Assembly (NCBI GenBank): GCA_027492205.1
Contig: JAOZFN010000005.1
Coordinates: 40,775 to 104,774, forward strand
Direction of reading: 5' to 3'
Length of the DNA: 64,000 nt
Origin: Thermoproteota archaeon
GTDB lineage: Archaea; Korarchaeota; Korarchaeia; Korarchaeales; Korarchaeaceae
A model generated the notes under the pieces. The model had not been told where the DNA came from and did no database searches. It saw nothing but the letters and a program-made list of their open reading frames with translations. Within the stretch, counting starts at the first letter, position 1. Every line of letters begins with the position of its first letter. The translations under genes were made by a program, and so were the position numbers. This document shows positions 34,360 through 42,934 of the stretch, one piece after another.

Positions 34360-35385
34360 CTACCTCTCCTTGACTAGGTCGTACACCCTGTCACCGGTCA
34401 GCCCTGCTATCCGCGAGAGGAGGAGGGTCTTGATCCTGACCGCCTCCCACTCGACCTCTATCAGGTACGTCAGCAGGTATGCAGGCGAGATCGGCTTCTT
34501 TGTCCCGTACCTAAGGGCCCATGTCGATATGTCCCTGTAAGCAGCCAGCTCGAGGATCCACGGCTGCCCGACCTTCTTGTACGAGTCCAGGACCTCCGTG
34601 GCCAGGTGTCGGTATCTCTCTATCCTGCCCAGCGCGACCAGCGCATCCCTCAGGTCTTCGGCCGAGCGGAGTATCTTGTACGCCGCAGGGTCCAGCCTGC
34701 CCTCAAACAACGTTAGGGGACTCCTCTCCCCTTTCAGCAGCGCCTTGAGCCCTGAGACCAGGAGTACCCTGTCCAGGTAGAGAGACAGGATCTCGTTGAA
34801 GGCCCCGTCCTTCCTCAGCGGCTTGGCTGCCTGGGCGCTGGACACAACGAGGTCTCTGTAGGCGACGTCGAGCGTCAGATCGAGGGCGGTGAGGTCCTTG
34901 TCTCCCTCTGCCAGCCACCTCCTCAGCTGACTCTTGATCTCCTCTACCCTTATCAGATCCACCAGCTGCTCCACGGAGTTAGCCTTGGCCAGCACGGCGA
35001 CGTCGAGCACGAACCCCTGTATCGGCAGGAGAGCGGTCTCCTCTAGGGCCGTGGCCCTCACCAAGGAGTATATTATCCTCCTGATGTTCTCCAAGTCGTA
35101 CTTCGCCATGTACGCCTTGAAGAACTCGGCAATCCCGCCGGTGACGAGGGATGTCACCTGCCTGGCTCTCCTGGCCATCACCCTGGCGTGAGCCTCCTCA
35201 ATCTTGTCCGCCCTTCTAAGGTCCTCGGGCCCCGCGAAGAACGGGCCGTACTCGGTCTTCGCTAGCTCAGAGAAGAGGGCCTCGTCGTCCCCTACGAACG
35301 CCCAGGACTTCAGGGTCTCCTCGGGCACGAGGTGAGTCTTGAGGCCATGGGCCCGGACGATCGCGTACCTGAGCCTGCTGCCCAA
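34360..35385 (-). CDS. atpC: A-type ATP synthase subunit C (d subunit)
   Basis: Central-stalk adaptor that sits on the membrane ring and holds the shaft. The 341-residue protein is helical throughout, starts LRYAIVRAHGLKTHLV and ends with the conserved YLLTYLIEVEWEAVRIKTLL followed by SRIAGL, which is the family hallmark. Length is normal. It is the last gene of the reverse-strand F-H-E-A-B-D-C operon and is one base from the end of atpD. Confidence 0.92.
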   Translation of the reverse strand: MGSRLRYAIVRAHGLKTHLVPEETLKSWAFVGDDEALFSELAKTEYGPFFAGPEDLRRADKIEEAHARVMARRARQVTSLVTGGIAEFFKAYMAKYDLENIRRIIYSLVRATALEETALLPIQGFVLDVAVLAKANSVEQLVDLIRVEEIKSQLRRWLAEGDKDLTALDLTLDVAYRDLVVSSAQAAKPLRKDGAFNEILSLYLDRVLLVSGLKALLKGERSPLTLFEGRLDPAAYKILRSAEDLRDALVALGRIERYRHLATEVLDSYKKVGQPWILELAAYRDISTWALRYGTKKPISPAYLLTYLIEVEWEAVRIKTLLLSRIAGLTGDRVYDLVKER

Positions 35386-35386
35386 C

Positions 35387-36004
35387 TCACTCCCTCCCCT
35401 TCACCGACTTGTACTTCTTGACCCGCAGGAACTCCTCCAGGCCCTCTTCCTCCAGCACCTCCTCGATGTACTTGATTATCTCCTTGTGCTCCGGTATGAC
35501 GAGCTTCTCCAGCGCGTTCACCTTCCTCATGGTCTCCGCCAGGCTCTCGGCGATCCTCTCGAACCTCGCCTCCACGTTCGCGGACTTGATGATCTCGTTG
35601 AGGGCCTCGGCCATCTTCTCCGCGGCAGCTATGACGGCGGCGTTGAGGGACGGCGTGGTGACGACCTCCAGCTCCCTCACCTCGATCTCCGGGACCTCCA
35701 CCCCTATCACGCTCCTGACCCTCATCTTTGTCCTCATGGGCCTAGCTAGGAGGGCCGCCTTGGACGCCTCTGACGGCCCCGCGGTGGCGTAGGCCAGCCT
35801 CAGGAGCTCGTACGCCTCGACCATCTTCTTCTCTGCATCTTCCCTGATCTTGAGTTCCTTGATCAGCGCCTGGGCCTCCTTCACGAGCTGGTCCCTCTTC
35901 ATCTTGAGGGCCTCAACGCCCCTCTCGAGGAACGAGACCCTCTCCCTCAGCCTGATCAGGAAGCCCTTGGTCGGGACGACCCTTCCGACGGACCTGGAGG
36001 ACAA
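35387..36004 (-). CDS. atpD: A-type ATP synthase subunit D (central shaft)
   Basis: Rotating coiled-coil shaft inside the A3B3 head. The 205-residue protein opens with VVPTKGFLIRLRERVSFLER and a long helix to about residue 65, and closes with a second long helix ending EEVLEEEGLEEFLRVKKYK, the antiparallel pair expected for the shaft. The middle (RSVIGVEVPEIEV) is the conserved short globular part. The start is TTG. It follows atpB within 15 bases in the operon. Confidence 0.95.
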   Translation of the reverse strand: MSSRSVGRVVPTKGFLIRLRERVSFLERGVEALKMKRDQLVKEAQALIKELKIREDAEKKMVEAYELLRLAYATAGPSEASKAALLARPMRTKMRVRSVIGVEVPEIEVRELEVVTTPSLNAAVIAAAEKMAEALNEIIKSANVEARFERIAESLAETMRKVNALEKLVIPEHKEIIKYIEEVLEEEGLEEFLRVKKYKSVKGRE

Positions 36005-36019
36005 TGCCCCTCACCGGAG

Positions 36020-39000
36020 TTAGGCGTAGATCTCGGTCTTCCCCTCGGGGCCCTCCTCTCCAGACCCCCTGTGCTTTGGATGATACTTCGCGATTGTGGC
36101 GTCGCTTATCCTGGTGAGCTCGGCCTCCGGCAGCATGTCCAGCAGGTCCCAGGCTATCTCCAGAGTCTCCTCGATGGGCCTCCTCTCCCTGAAGCCCTGG
36201 GCCACGAACTCCCTCTCGAACCTGTCGGCGAACCTCAGGTAGGTCCTCTCCCTCTTGCTGAGGCCCGCCTCGCCTATGATCTGCACCAGCTCTCTCGCCT
36301 TGGTCCCCTCCCTGTAAGAGGCGTAGAGCTGGTTCGACACCTCCATGTGGTCCTCCCTCGTCTTGCCCCTCCCGACTCCGTCCTTCATCAGCCTGCTGAG
36401 GCTGGGGAGCACGTTGATCGGTGGGTAGATGCCCCTGTTGAACAGGTCGTAGTCCAGGAAGATCTGCCCCTCCGTGATGTATCCGGTGAGGTCGGGTATC
36501 GGGTGCGTCAGGTCGCCTCCTGGCATTGTGAGGATCGGCATCAGCGTTATCGACCCCGCCTTGCCCTTGATCCTCCCCGCCCTCTCGTAGATGCTGGCGA
36601 GGTCGCTGTACATGTACCCCGGATAGCCCTTCCTGCTTGGCACCTCCTCCCTGGCCGCGCTGAGCTCTCGCAGGGCCTCACAATTTGAGGAGATTATCCC
36701 ATTCTCGACGACCAGCGTGTGGGTTGGGATCACGGTAACGTCGTATACATAGTCCTCCTCGGGGGCCACGTACTCAACTCCTACCACCTCGTCGAGCAGG
36801 TAGTTCCCCTTCACCAAGTCTAGGAGCTTCCTATAGGCTGGATCATCCTTTTCCACAAAGTCAGCCATCTTCGTAATCCACTTCTCCAGGATGAATCTGC
36901 TCACCCTCCGGATTCCCCTTTCAACCTGGGACACGGTGCTGCTGGGCCCTACATCTTTTTCCCTCAGCCCATATCTAAGCCTAACTTCCCTCAGAAGCTT
37001 CCCGCATATCATGGGAGCTAAGTAGTGCTTGCACTCCCTCCTAACTCTTTGAGAACGTGCTAGACGAAGCAGCTGCTCCAACTTGATCCTCTTGTCGCTG
37101 TGAAGCGGTTTCAGCCACGAGGCGAGGGAAATTATGTCTCTACGCCCTCTCACCACCACGTCGTAGGTTTGGGATTTCCCGTACTGGGTCTCGGACTTGG
37201 GCCTGATCTGAATGGTGCTTGCCACACCTAACCTCTTGAGCAAGAGCTGAATCCTCTTTGCCCTGACCTCGTCGCTGGTCGTGAATATGATGGCTGCCCT
37301 GCCCGTGGACACCTGCCCGTCTCCATCCAGATAACCGGAGAGGAATGCGGCTATGAGCTTCTCTGGCAAGCCGATCAGCCTGACCAGACCCCCCTCCTCC
37401 AGACTCCTGAAGATAGAGGTCACTACCTTGCTGTTGACTCTGGCTATGAGCGTCCCGTTTTGATTTCTATCCAGCCTTACCTCCACGCCTGGAAAGACCT
37501 TCTCCATCCTCCTGACGAACTCCTCCACCAGCCTCTCATTCGAGTTGCTGAAGCTCACGTAATAGGATCCGGTTGACTTGTCCTCGAATACTGTGCCATC
37601 CGAGGCGACCCAGCCAAGCAGGAGGGCTAAGTCCTCGTTCACGGCTGAGGTTCCCAGGCCTATTCTCTTTTTGCCGCCAGCCGTTATGAACTCAATTTTC
37701 CTGCTCACTTCGCCTAGATCTAGACGAAGCTCCTGAACTACCCTGATCAACTCATCCAGCCTGAAAGATCTCTTGTCGAAGGAGTCGGAGACTCTCTCGT
37801 ACTTCAGGTTCAATGCCGAGCTGCCGGACTTCAAGCTCCCAAACCTCTCCGCAAGCTTTGCCTCCATCGAGCGGTCTTTCATGTGGACGAAGAACTCATC
37901 TCCCCTCTCCGAGAGGAGCTCCAATATGTGTGGTGCTCTTGATTTCACTTCTATCTTCCTTACGGAGTAGAGTTCCATCCCCTCCCTTATCTCCCCGGCT
38001 GGAATTAGCTCAGGTCCAGACTCACCGTCGACCAGAAGCTTGTGGTCTTCGGTCACTGTCAGCTCGGCTCCGGATCTGGTTCTTATCCTGATGAGCCTTT
38101 GTGGGGCGAGGACCTTTTCAACTGCGACCAGCCTTCCCCGCCTAACCCCGTTCTCCCAAGAGAGAAGAGGTCCCACAGCTGAGGCGGCCCTAGATCTCTT
38201 TAGGAGGAGAAGGCCCCCTCCAGCCTCAACAGGCTGATACTCTCCCTCCTCAGATGCCAAGCGTTCTACCAGTTCTCTTATCTTCAGGATTGAGCCGTCA
38301 TACATGATCACCTCGGTGTCTCCGCTAAAGCAGTAGTTGGTCATGTCCGTGAGTATGACCAGGACGTCCATGTCCAGGTCGAAGGCCAGGTACTCCGCCG
38401 CCGTGAGCGCCACCCTGGGGGTCATTATCCTCTCTATCACCGGGTCGTTGGCCAGGTTCAGGAACAGGATGGACCTGCTGAGGGCGCCGAACTCCTCGAA
38501 CTGCTTCCTGAAGTAGAGCACCTCGTCGTGCTTGAGCCCTATGGCCGCGAACACTATGGCGAACCTCTCCGCCTTGCCGGGAACCACGGCCTGCCTGGCG
38601 ATCTGCGCGGCGACCTGGTTGTGAGGGAGCCCAGACTCGGAGAATATGGGGAGCTTCTGCCCCCTCACGAGGCTGAGCATCCCGTCGATCGCCGAGATGC
38701 CCGTCTCCACGAACTCGTCGGGGTAGTCCCTCATCGTGGGGTTTATGGGGGCCCCGTTGATGTCCCTGTGGTCCTCGGCCCTAACCGGCGGCCCCCCGTC
38801 GATGGGCACGCCGGAGCCGCTGAAGACCCTGCCGAGCATTTCCTCGGCGACGGGGAGCTTGAGCGTCTCTCCGGTGAACTTGACGATGACGCCGGAGTCT
38901 ATGCCCTCGGTGTCTCCGAGGACCTGGATCACCGTGGCCTCCCTGCCCGCCTCCAGGACCTGGCCCACCCACTCCCTGCCTTCCTCTGAGAATATCCTGA

Positions 39001-39100
39001 CGACCTCGCCAAATCGGGCCTCGGGAACGCCCTCCATAAACAGGAGAGGCCCTTTGACCAGCCGGATGCCCTTCCTGGCGGAGCCGTAGATTAACGCCAT
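36020..39100 (-). CDS. atpB: A-type ATP synthase subunit B, interrupted by an intein
   Basis: Non-catalytic nucleotide-binding subunit of the A3B3 head. The 1026-residue precursor has subunit B residues 1-256, an intein (257-806) and subunit B 807-1026, so the mature protein is 476 residues, normal size. The family features are [38 protein letters not shown] (in place of a P-loop) and [23 protein letters not shown]. It is not subunit A, which has the GGFGTGKT loop and is the next gene upstream. The intein splits TDMTNY from CEALREL, next to the nucleotide site. Confidence 0.96.
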   Translation of the reverse strand: MALIYGSARKGIRLVKGPLLFMEGVPEARFGEVVRIFSEEGREWVGQVLEAGREATVIQVLGDTEGIDSGVIVKFTGETLKLPVAEEMLGRVFSGSGVPIDGGPPVRAEDHRDINGAPINPTMRDYPDEFVETGISAIDGMLSLVRGQKLPIFSESGLPHNQVAAQIARQAVVPGKAERFAIVFAAIGLKHDEVLYFRKQFEEFGALSRSILFLNLANDPVIERIMTPRVALTAAEYLAFDLDMDVLVILTDMTNYCFSGDTEVIMYDGSILKIRELVERLASEEGEYQPVEAGGGLLLLKRSRAASAVGPLLSWENGVRRGRLVAVEKVLAPQRLIRIRTRSGAELTVTEDHKLLVDGESGPELIPAGEIREGMELYSVRKIEVKSRAPHILELLSERGDEFFVHMKDRSMEAKLAERFGSLKSGSSALNLKYERVSDSFDKRSFRLDELIRVVQELRLDLGEVSRKIEFITAGGKKRIGLGTSAVNEDLALLLGWVASDGTVFEDKSTGSYYVSFSNSNERLVEEFVRRMEKVFPGVEVRLDRNQNGTLIARVNSKVVTSIFRSLEEGGLVRLIGLPEKLIAAFLSGYLDGDGQVSTGRAAIIFTTSDEVRAKRIQLLLKRLGVASTIQIRPKSETQYGKSQTYDVVVRGRRDIISLASWLKPLHSDKRIKLEQLLRLARSQRVRRECKHYLAPMICGKLLREVRLRYGLREKDVGPSSTVSQVERGIRRVSRFILEKWITKMADFVEKDDPAYRKLLDLVKGNYLLDEVVGVEYVAPEEDYVYDVTVIPTHTLVVENGIISSNCEALRELSAAREEVPSRKGYPGYMYSDLASIYERAGRIKGKAGSITLMPILTMPGGDLTHPIPDLTGYITEGQIFLDYDLFNRGIYPPINVLPSLSRLMKDGVGRGKTREDHMEVSNQLYASYREGTKARELVQIIGEAGLSKRERTYLRFADRFEREFVAQGFRERRPIEETLEIAWDLLDMLPEAELTRISDATIAKYHPKHRGSGEEGPEGKTEIYA
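36683..38332 (-). other. Intein in ATPase subunit B with intact LAGLIDADG motifs
   Basis: A 550-residue intein. It starts [13 protein letters not shown] (Cys1), has block B TEDH, and ends [10 protein letters not shown] before a +1 cysteine. The usual penultimate histidine is a serine here (SSN rather than VHN), a tolerated but uncommon variant. The endonuclease motifs LLGWVASDG and LSGYLDGDG keep their acidic residues, so homing activity is plausible. A helix-turn-helix-like stretch ([20 protein letters not shown], then VSQVERG) lies between the endonuclease and the C-terminal block, as in the MCM intein. Boundaries were set by aligning the flanks to the unbroken family motif TDMTNYCEALRE. 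Confidence 0.95.
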
Positions 39101-39103
39101 TCC

Positions 39104-40888
39104 TCACCTCACCTCCGCCATCAGCATGCTGGCCTCGGTCTCGAGCTTGGTGAGCGCCTCCTTGAGCGCCTCCTCGAACTCGTCCTCAGGGACGAACTTG
39201 AGCCTCATCAGGAGGCCCACAGAACTCATCTCCCTGATGGAGGACATGGGAACTCCTGCCTCGACCAGAGGCCTGGCGCGGTCGTAGAACTCGACGAGGG
39301 CCTTTAGCAGCATGGCCTGCTTCTTCGGGGAGCAGTAGGTGTCAACCTCGTGGTAGGCGTTCTGCACGAGGAAGCCCTCCCTGATCATCTCGGCGGCTAG
39401 CAGTACGAGCCTGTTCTCGTCGCTCAGGGCGGCCTCTCCGACGACCCTCGCCACCTCCTCCAGGCTGGAGGCCTTCTGCAGGATCTCCATGGCGCGCTCT
39501 CTGTACTCCATCATGTCGTAGCCGGTGTTCTCCATCCACCAGTACTTGAGCTCCGCCGCGTACTTAGAGAAGCTCTTGAGCCAGTTTATGGCCGGGAAGT
39601 GTCTCTTGAACGCGAGATCCTTGTCCAAGGCCCAGAAGGCGCCCACGAACCTCATGGTGTGCTGGGTCACGGGCTCGTTGAGGTCCCCGCCAGAGGGGCT
39701 GACCGCGCCGATCACGGCGACTGAGCCCATCTCCTCTCTCCTGCCCAGAACCTTGATCCTCCCCGCCCTCTCGTAGAAGGAGGCGATGTAGTCCGGCAGA
39801 TAGGCGGGGAACCCCCTCTCCGACGGGATCTCCTCCAGCCTGGACGAGAGCTCCCTCAGCGCCTCGGCCCACCTGCTGGTGGAGTCGGCCGTGAGCACCA
39901 CGTCGAGGCCCATGTCCCTGTAGTACTCCGCGTACGTTATGCCGATGAAGATGCTGGCCTCCCTCGCGGGCACGGGCATGTTGCTGGTGTTGGCGATGAG
40001 CACGCTCCTCTCAAGCAGGGGCCTCCCAGTCTTGGGGTCGGTGAGCTTCGGGAAGTGCTGGAGCAGGTCCGTCATCTCGTTTCCGCGCTCTCCGCACCCG
40101 ACGTAGACCACGACGTCGGCGTCGGCCCACTTGGAGACCTGGTGAAGGGTCACGGTCTTCCCCGTCCCGAAGCCTCCAGGAATCGCGGAGGCCCCTCCCT
40201 TCACTATCGGGAAGAACGTGTCTATGACCCTCTGGCCCGTCACCAGGAGCATCGTAGGCTCCAGCTTCTCCTCGAATGGCCTGGGCATCCTCACGGGCCA
40301 CTTGTGGTACAGCTTGATCTCCTGTCGAACGCCTCCAGCCGACTCGACGACCGCAATGACCTCCTCAACCGTGTAGTCGCCCTCCGGGGCCATCTCCACG
40401 ATTCGACCCGGCTGGGCGTTGGGGGGGACCATGATCTTGTGGGTCACCGCGCCCTCGGGAACCGTGCCGAGCACGTCCCCGGGCACGACCCTCTCGCCCA
40501 CCTCGACGGTGGGCTTGAAGTGCCACTTGACGTCGCGCGGGAGGGTGGGGAGCTTTACCCCCCTGGTGATGAAGGGCCCCGTCATCTCAGCTATCTTGGG
40601 AAGGGGCCTGCCGAGCCCGTCAAGCACCTGACCGAGCAGGCCTGGGCCCAGCTCAGCAGACAGGGGCTCTCCAGTCCTTTCAACAGGCTCTCCAGGTCTC
40701 ATCCCCTCGGTGGGCTCGTAGACTTGTATGACGGCCCTGTCACCCTCTATCCTGACGATCTCACCTATGAGCTTCTCCTCGCCCACGAGAACTATCTCCC
40801 TGATCCGGGCCCCCTTCATTCCATCCGCGACGACTATGGGGCCCTTGATGTGGGAAACGACTCCGGTAACCTCCTGCTCAACTGCCAA
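39104..40888 (-). CDS. atpA: A-type ATP synthase subunit A (catalytic)
   Basis: Catalytic ATPase subunit. The 594-residue protein has the P-loop GGFGTGKTVTL (near residue 230), VVYVGCGERGNEMTDLL, TADSTSRWAEALRE, and the subunit-A-specific insert of about 90 residues (about 110-200, VPEGAVTHKIMVPPNA). Both regions that carry inteins in other organisms (the P-loop and the CGERGNE site) are uninterrupted here. The start is TTG. It lies between atpE and atpB in the operon with gaps of 6 and 3 bases. Confidence 0.97.
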   Translation of the reverse strand: MAVEQEVTGVVSHIKGPIVVADGMKGARIREIVLVGEEKLIGEIVRIEGDRAVIQVYEPTEGMRPGEPVERTGEPLSAELGPGLLGQVLDGLGRPLPKIAEMTGPFITRGVKLPTLPRDVKWHFKPTVEVGERVVPGDVLGTVPEGAVTHKIMVPPNAQPGRIVEMAPEGDYTVEEVIAVVESAGGVRQEIKLYHKWPVRMPRPFEEKLEPTMLLVTGQRVIDTFFPIVKGGASAIPGGFGTGKTVTLHQVSKWADADVVVYVGCGERGNEMTDLLQHFPKLTDPKTGRPLLERSVLIANTSNMPVPAREASIFIGITYAEYYRDMGLDVVLTADSTSRWAEALRELSSRLEEIPSERGFPAYLPDYIASFYERAGRIKVLGRREEMGSVAVIGAVSPSGGDLNEPVTQHTMRFVGAFWALDKDLAFKRHFPAINWLKSFSKYAAELKYWWMENTGYDMMEYRERAMEILQKASSLEEVARVVGEAALSDENRLVLLAAEMIREGFLVQNAYHEVDTYCSPKKQAMLLKALVEFYDRARPLVEAGVPMSSIREMSSVGLLMRLKFVPEDEFEEALKEALTKLETEASMLMAEVR

Positions 40889-40894
40889 TCAGCC

Positions 40895-41527
40895 TCACCT
40901 CCCAAACAACAAGTCAGCGATCTCGTGGAACTTCTCCTCCTGGACGCGCCTTAGCCTGCCCTCGATGGTGTTGTAGAACCTCTTCTTATCCTGGGGATCC
41001 CTCGCCACGACCCCTCCCACGATCCTCAGCGTCGTCTCGTCCACCCTCACGGCGACTCCGAGCTTCTTGGAGAGATCCGCCGCGATCTCCCCGAGGATCT
41101 CCCTGTCAGCCTCCCTCCCTATCAGGTACACCTCCGCCCCTCCAACTCCCCGCACCGCCTCCTCTGCCAGGCTCGCCAGCACCTCGCGGTAGTCCACGCC
41201 GGGGTACTTCCCCGCGACGACCTCGTTCAGGGCGTCCTTGGCCCGGTCTATGGCCTCTTGGACGTACCTCGTCTCCACTTCCATGAGGATCTTCCTGGCG
41301 TCCACCTCGGCCGCGCTTCGCTTCCTCTCGATCTCCTCCTCCATCTCCCTTAGTGCCCTCGCCCTCCTCGCCTCGATTATTCTCTCCGCTTCCCTTCTGG
41401 CCTCCTCGACTATCTCCTCTGCCCTCTTCTTGGCCTCCTGGACCTTCTCCTCCGCGCGCCTCCTGGCAAGCTCCAGGAGCGCGGCCATCACGGCGTCCTC
41501 TTCCGCGACCTCACCCGCCACCCCCAA
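40895..41527 (-). CDS. atpE: A-type ATP synthase subunit E (peripheral stalk)
   Basis: Forms the peripheral stalk with subunit H. The 210-residue protein has a long charged N-terminal helix (ARRRAEEKVQEAKKRAEEIV and on, to about residue 85), then a globular C-terminal head with AEVYLIGREADREIL and VGGVVARDP, the pattern of subunit E. The TTG start overlaps subunit H by 17 bases; the ATG at 41488 (MAALLELARRRAEEK) is an alternative that gives 197 residues, a common family length. Confidence 0.93.
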   Translation of the reverse strand: MGVAGEVAEEDAVMAALLELARRRAEEKVQEAKKRAEEIVEEARREAERIIEARRARALREMEEEIERKRSAAEVDARKILMEVETRYVQEAIDRAKDALNEVVAGKYPGVDYREVLASLAEEAVRGVGGAEVYLIGREADREILGEIAADLSKKLGVAVRVDETTLRIVGGVVARDPQDKKRFYNTIEGRLRRVQEEKFHEIADLLFGR

Positions 41528-41810
41528 GCACCTCCCTCACTATGAACTCGACCGCCCTCTCCATGTTCGTCTTTGCCTTCCTCTCCATCTCCTCGGCCTG
41601 CTTCTTAGCCTTCTCAAGGATCCCCCGTATCTCATTCTCGACGTCTGCCCTGACCTCGACCTCTATCTTGGCCTCCCTCGCCTCCTTTAGGATCCGGTCG
41701 CGCTCCTCCTCCGCCTCCCTGAGTATCCTCTCCGCCTCCCTCTCGGCCTCCTCCAGGATTCGCTTTGCCTCCTCCTCGGTTCGAAGGACGACCTCAATCA
41801 GTCTAGGCAT
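41511..41810 (-). CDS. ahaH: A-type ATP synthase subunit H (peripheral stalk)
   Basis: Partner of subunit E in the peripheral stalk. The 99-residue protein is almost entirely charged heptad helix (EEEAKRILEEAEREAERILR and on), the right-handed coiled coil expected for AhaH, and ends with a short VEFIVREVLG tail. It is second in the operon after atpF and overlaps atpE. The assignment is by composition, length and position; sequence identity in this subunit is always low. Confidence 0.85.
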   Translation of the reverse strand: MPRLIEVVLRTEEEAKRILEEAEREAERILREAEEERDRILKEAREAKIEVEVRADVENEIRGILEKAKKQAEEMERKAKTNMERAVEFIVREVLGGGG

Positions 41811-41825
41811 TCCCCACCCCTCCTC

Positions 41826-42176
41826 TCAGATCTTGAGCTCCTCGGTGCCGAGGGCCCTCAGAAGGAGCTGACGGAGCTGGCGTAGCCTAACCCCCCTCGG
41901 CTTCTCCAGGTCAGGCACAACGGCAAAAACAGGTTTGATCTTACCTTTCCGGAGCATGTCGGACCTGTAAGACTCTATCTCCTCGAAGACCCTCTCGTTG
42001 ACGAACACGACGTGCGGAAGCGATCTCTCCCGCTCTCTGAAGAACTCGAGGAGCTTCCGCCTTCCCCTCAGGACCACCGCCTTCACTCCCACCATCTCGA
42101 AGCCGAGAGCCAGTATCTCGTTGTCCACCACTGCCAGCGGTATCTCCTCCGTCCTGCCCTCGCTCAACGCCGACAC
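41826..42176 (-). CDS. atpF: A-type ATP synthase subunit F
   Basis: Small Rossmann-like regulator attached to the central shaft. The 116-residue protein has IPLAVVDNEILALGFEMVGV, HVVFVNERVFEEI and KPVFAVVPDL, the alternating strand-helix pattern of subunit F with the GFEMVGV motif. It is the first gene of the reverse-strand operon. The start is GTG. The TATA element CTATATAA (42213-42220) lies about 40 bases upstream and also serves the divergent tRNA-Leu by position. Confidence 0.9.
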   Translation of the reverse strand: MSALSEGRTEEIPLAVVDNEILALGFEMVGVKAVVLRGRRKLLEFFRERERSLPHVVFVNERVFEEIESYRSDMLRKGKIKPVFAVVPDLEKPRGVRLRQLRQLLLRALGTEELKI

Positions 42177-42212
42177 CCGACCGGACTCAGCGCGCCCCCG
42201 GCTGCCCCTAAC

Positions 42213-42240
42213 CTATATAAGTGCGGTCAGGGCCCTGACC
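42213..42240. promoter_or_regulatory. Shared TATA element and 16-base palindrome between atpF and tRNA-Leu
   Basis: CTATATAA at 42213-42220 is 28 bases before the tRNA-Leu 5' end and about 40 before atpF, so it may serve both. Directly beside it, 42225-42240 is a perfect palindrome, GGTCAGGGCCCTGACC, placed between the TATA and the tRNA start and upstream of the TATA as seen from the ATPase operon. That is a plausible operator position for either gene. Confidence 0.55.
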
Positions 42241-42244
42241 GCGG

Positions 42245-42329
42245 GCGGGGGTGGCCGAGCCAGGTCAAAGGCGGCGGACTTAAGATCCGCTCCCTAAGGG
42301 GTTCGTGGGTTCGAATCCCACCCCCCGCA
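42245..42329 (+). tRNA. tRNA-Leu (anticodon UAA)
   Basis: The acceptor arm GCGGGGG pairs with CCCCCGC, the anticodon loop CTTAAGA sits between GCGGA and TCCGC giving anticodon TAA, there is a long variable arm (CTCCCTAAGGGG), and the T loop is TTCGAAT. The CCA end is encoded at 42330-42332. It shares much of its sequence with the tRNA-Leu(CAA) at the left end. No intron. Confidence 0.95.
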
Positions 42330-42370
42330 CCAGGCCCCGCCGCCTCTCCCCCACCCGGAGGTTCTCAGAG

Positions 42371-42934
42371 TTGCCGGTCGAGGAGGAGGCAAAGCTGAGG
42401 GTGTCTCACGGGGAGTTTCTCGAGGCCCTGAGACGCGCGGGCGTGTCCTTTCGCCTGGGGAAGCCTGTTGAGCAGGTCGACACGTTCTACGACTACCCAG
42501 ACCGCAGGCTGACCAGCAGGGGGGTCGCCCTGAGGATTCGCAGGTCGGGAGGTGGAGTCGTCATTACCTTCAAGGGCCCCACGAGCTTCGAGGGGGGTGT
42601 TAAGTCGCGGGTCGAGCTGGAGGGCCCTCCAGGAAGTGCCGAGGCCGCCAGGGCCTTGGAGGCCGCGGGTCTAAACCCGACGTCGGATCCGGAGAGGGCG
42701 ATAGTCTCCGGGGGCCTGACCCCCCTGGTGGTCGTGAGGAAGGTCAGGGTGCCCGTCAGACTCGAGGGCCTCAGGTCTAGGGCCTACCTCGACAGGGTCG
42801 ACGGCCTGGGTGAGTTCGTGGAGGTAGAGGGGCCGGCGGATGAGGTCAGGGACCTGCTCCGCCGGCTCGGCCTTGATGAAAGGGCCGTCCCTCAGACCTA
42901 CGCCGAGATGCTCGCCAAGCTCAGGCGCCGCTGA
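42371..42934 (+). CDS. CYTH-domain protein (CyaB / thiamine-triphosphatase-like)
   Basis: A 187-residue tunnel-fold phosphohydrolase or cyclase of class IV adenylate cyclase type. The N-terminal ExExK signature is present (EEEAK, residues 3-7 or so), with LRIRRSGGGVVITFKGP, KSRVELEG, VVVRKVRVP and AYLDRVDGLGEFVEVEG as the following tunnel strands. TTG 42371 is chosen because GGAGGT lies eight bases upstream; earlier starts run into the tRNA. Archaeal members act on triphosphates or polyphosphate, and cyclic AMP synthesis is possible but unproven. Its end overlaps the convergent deaminase by 14 bases. Confidence 0.85.
   Translation: MPVEEEAKLRVSHGEFLEALRRAGVSFRLGKPVEQVDTFYDYPDRRLTSRGVALRIRRSGGGVVITFKGPTSFEGGVKSRVELEGPPGSAEAARALEAAGLNPTSDPERAIVSGGLTPLVVVRKVRVPVRLEGLRSRAYLDRVDGLGEFVEVEGPADEVRDLLRRLGLDERAVPQTYAEMLAKLRRR

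Noticed and set aside
39104..40888. An intein in ATPase subunit A
   Set aside because: The P-loop (GGFGTGKT) and the CGERGNE site are uninterrupted; the intein is in subunit B.
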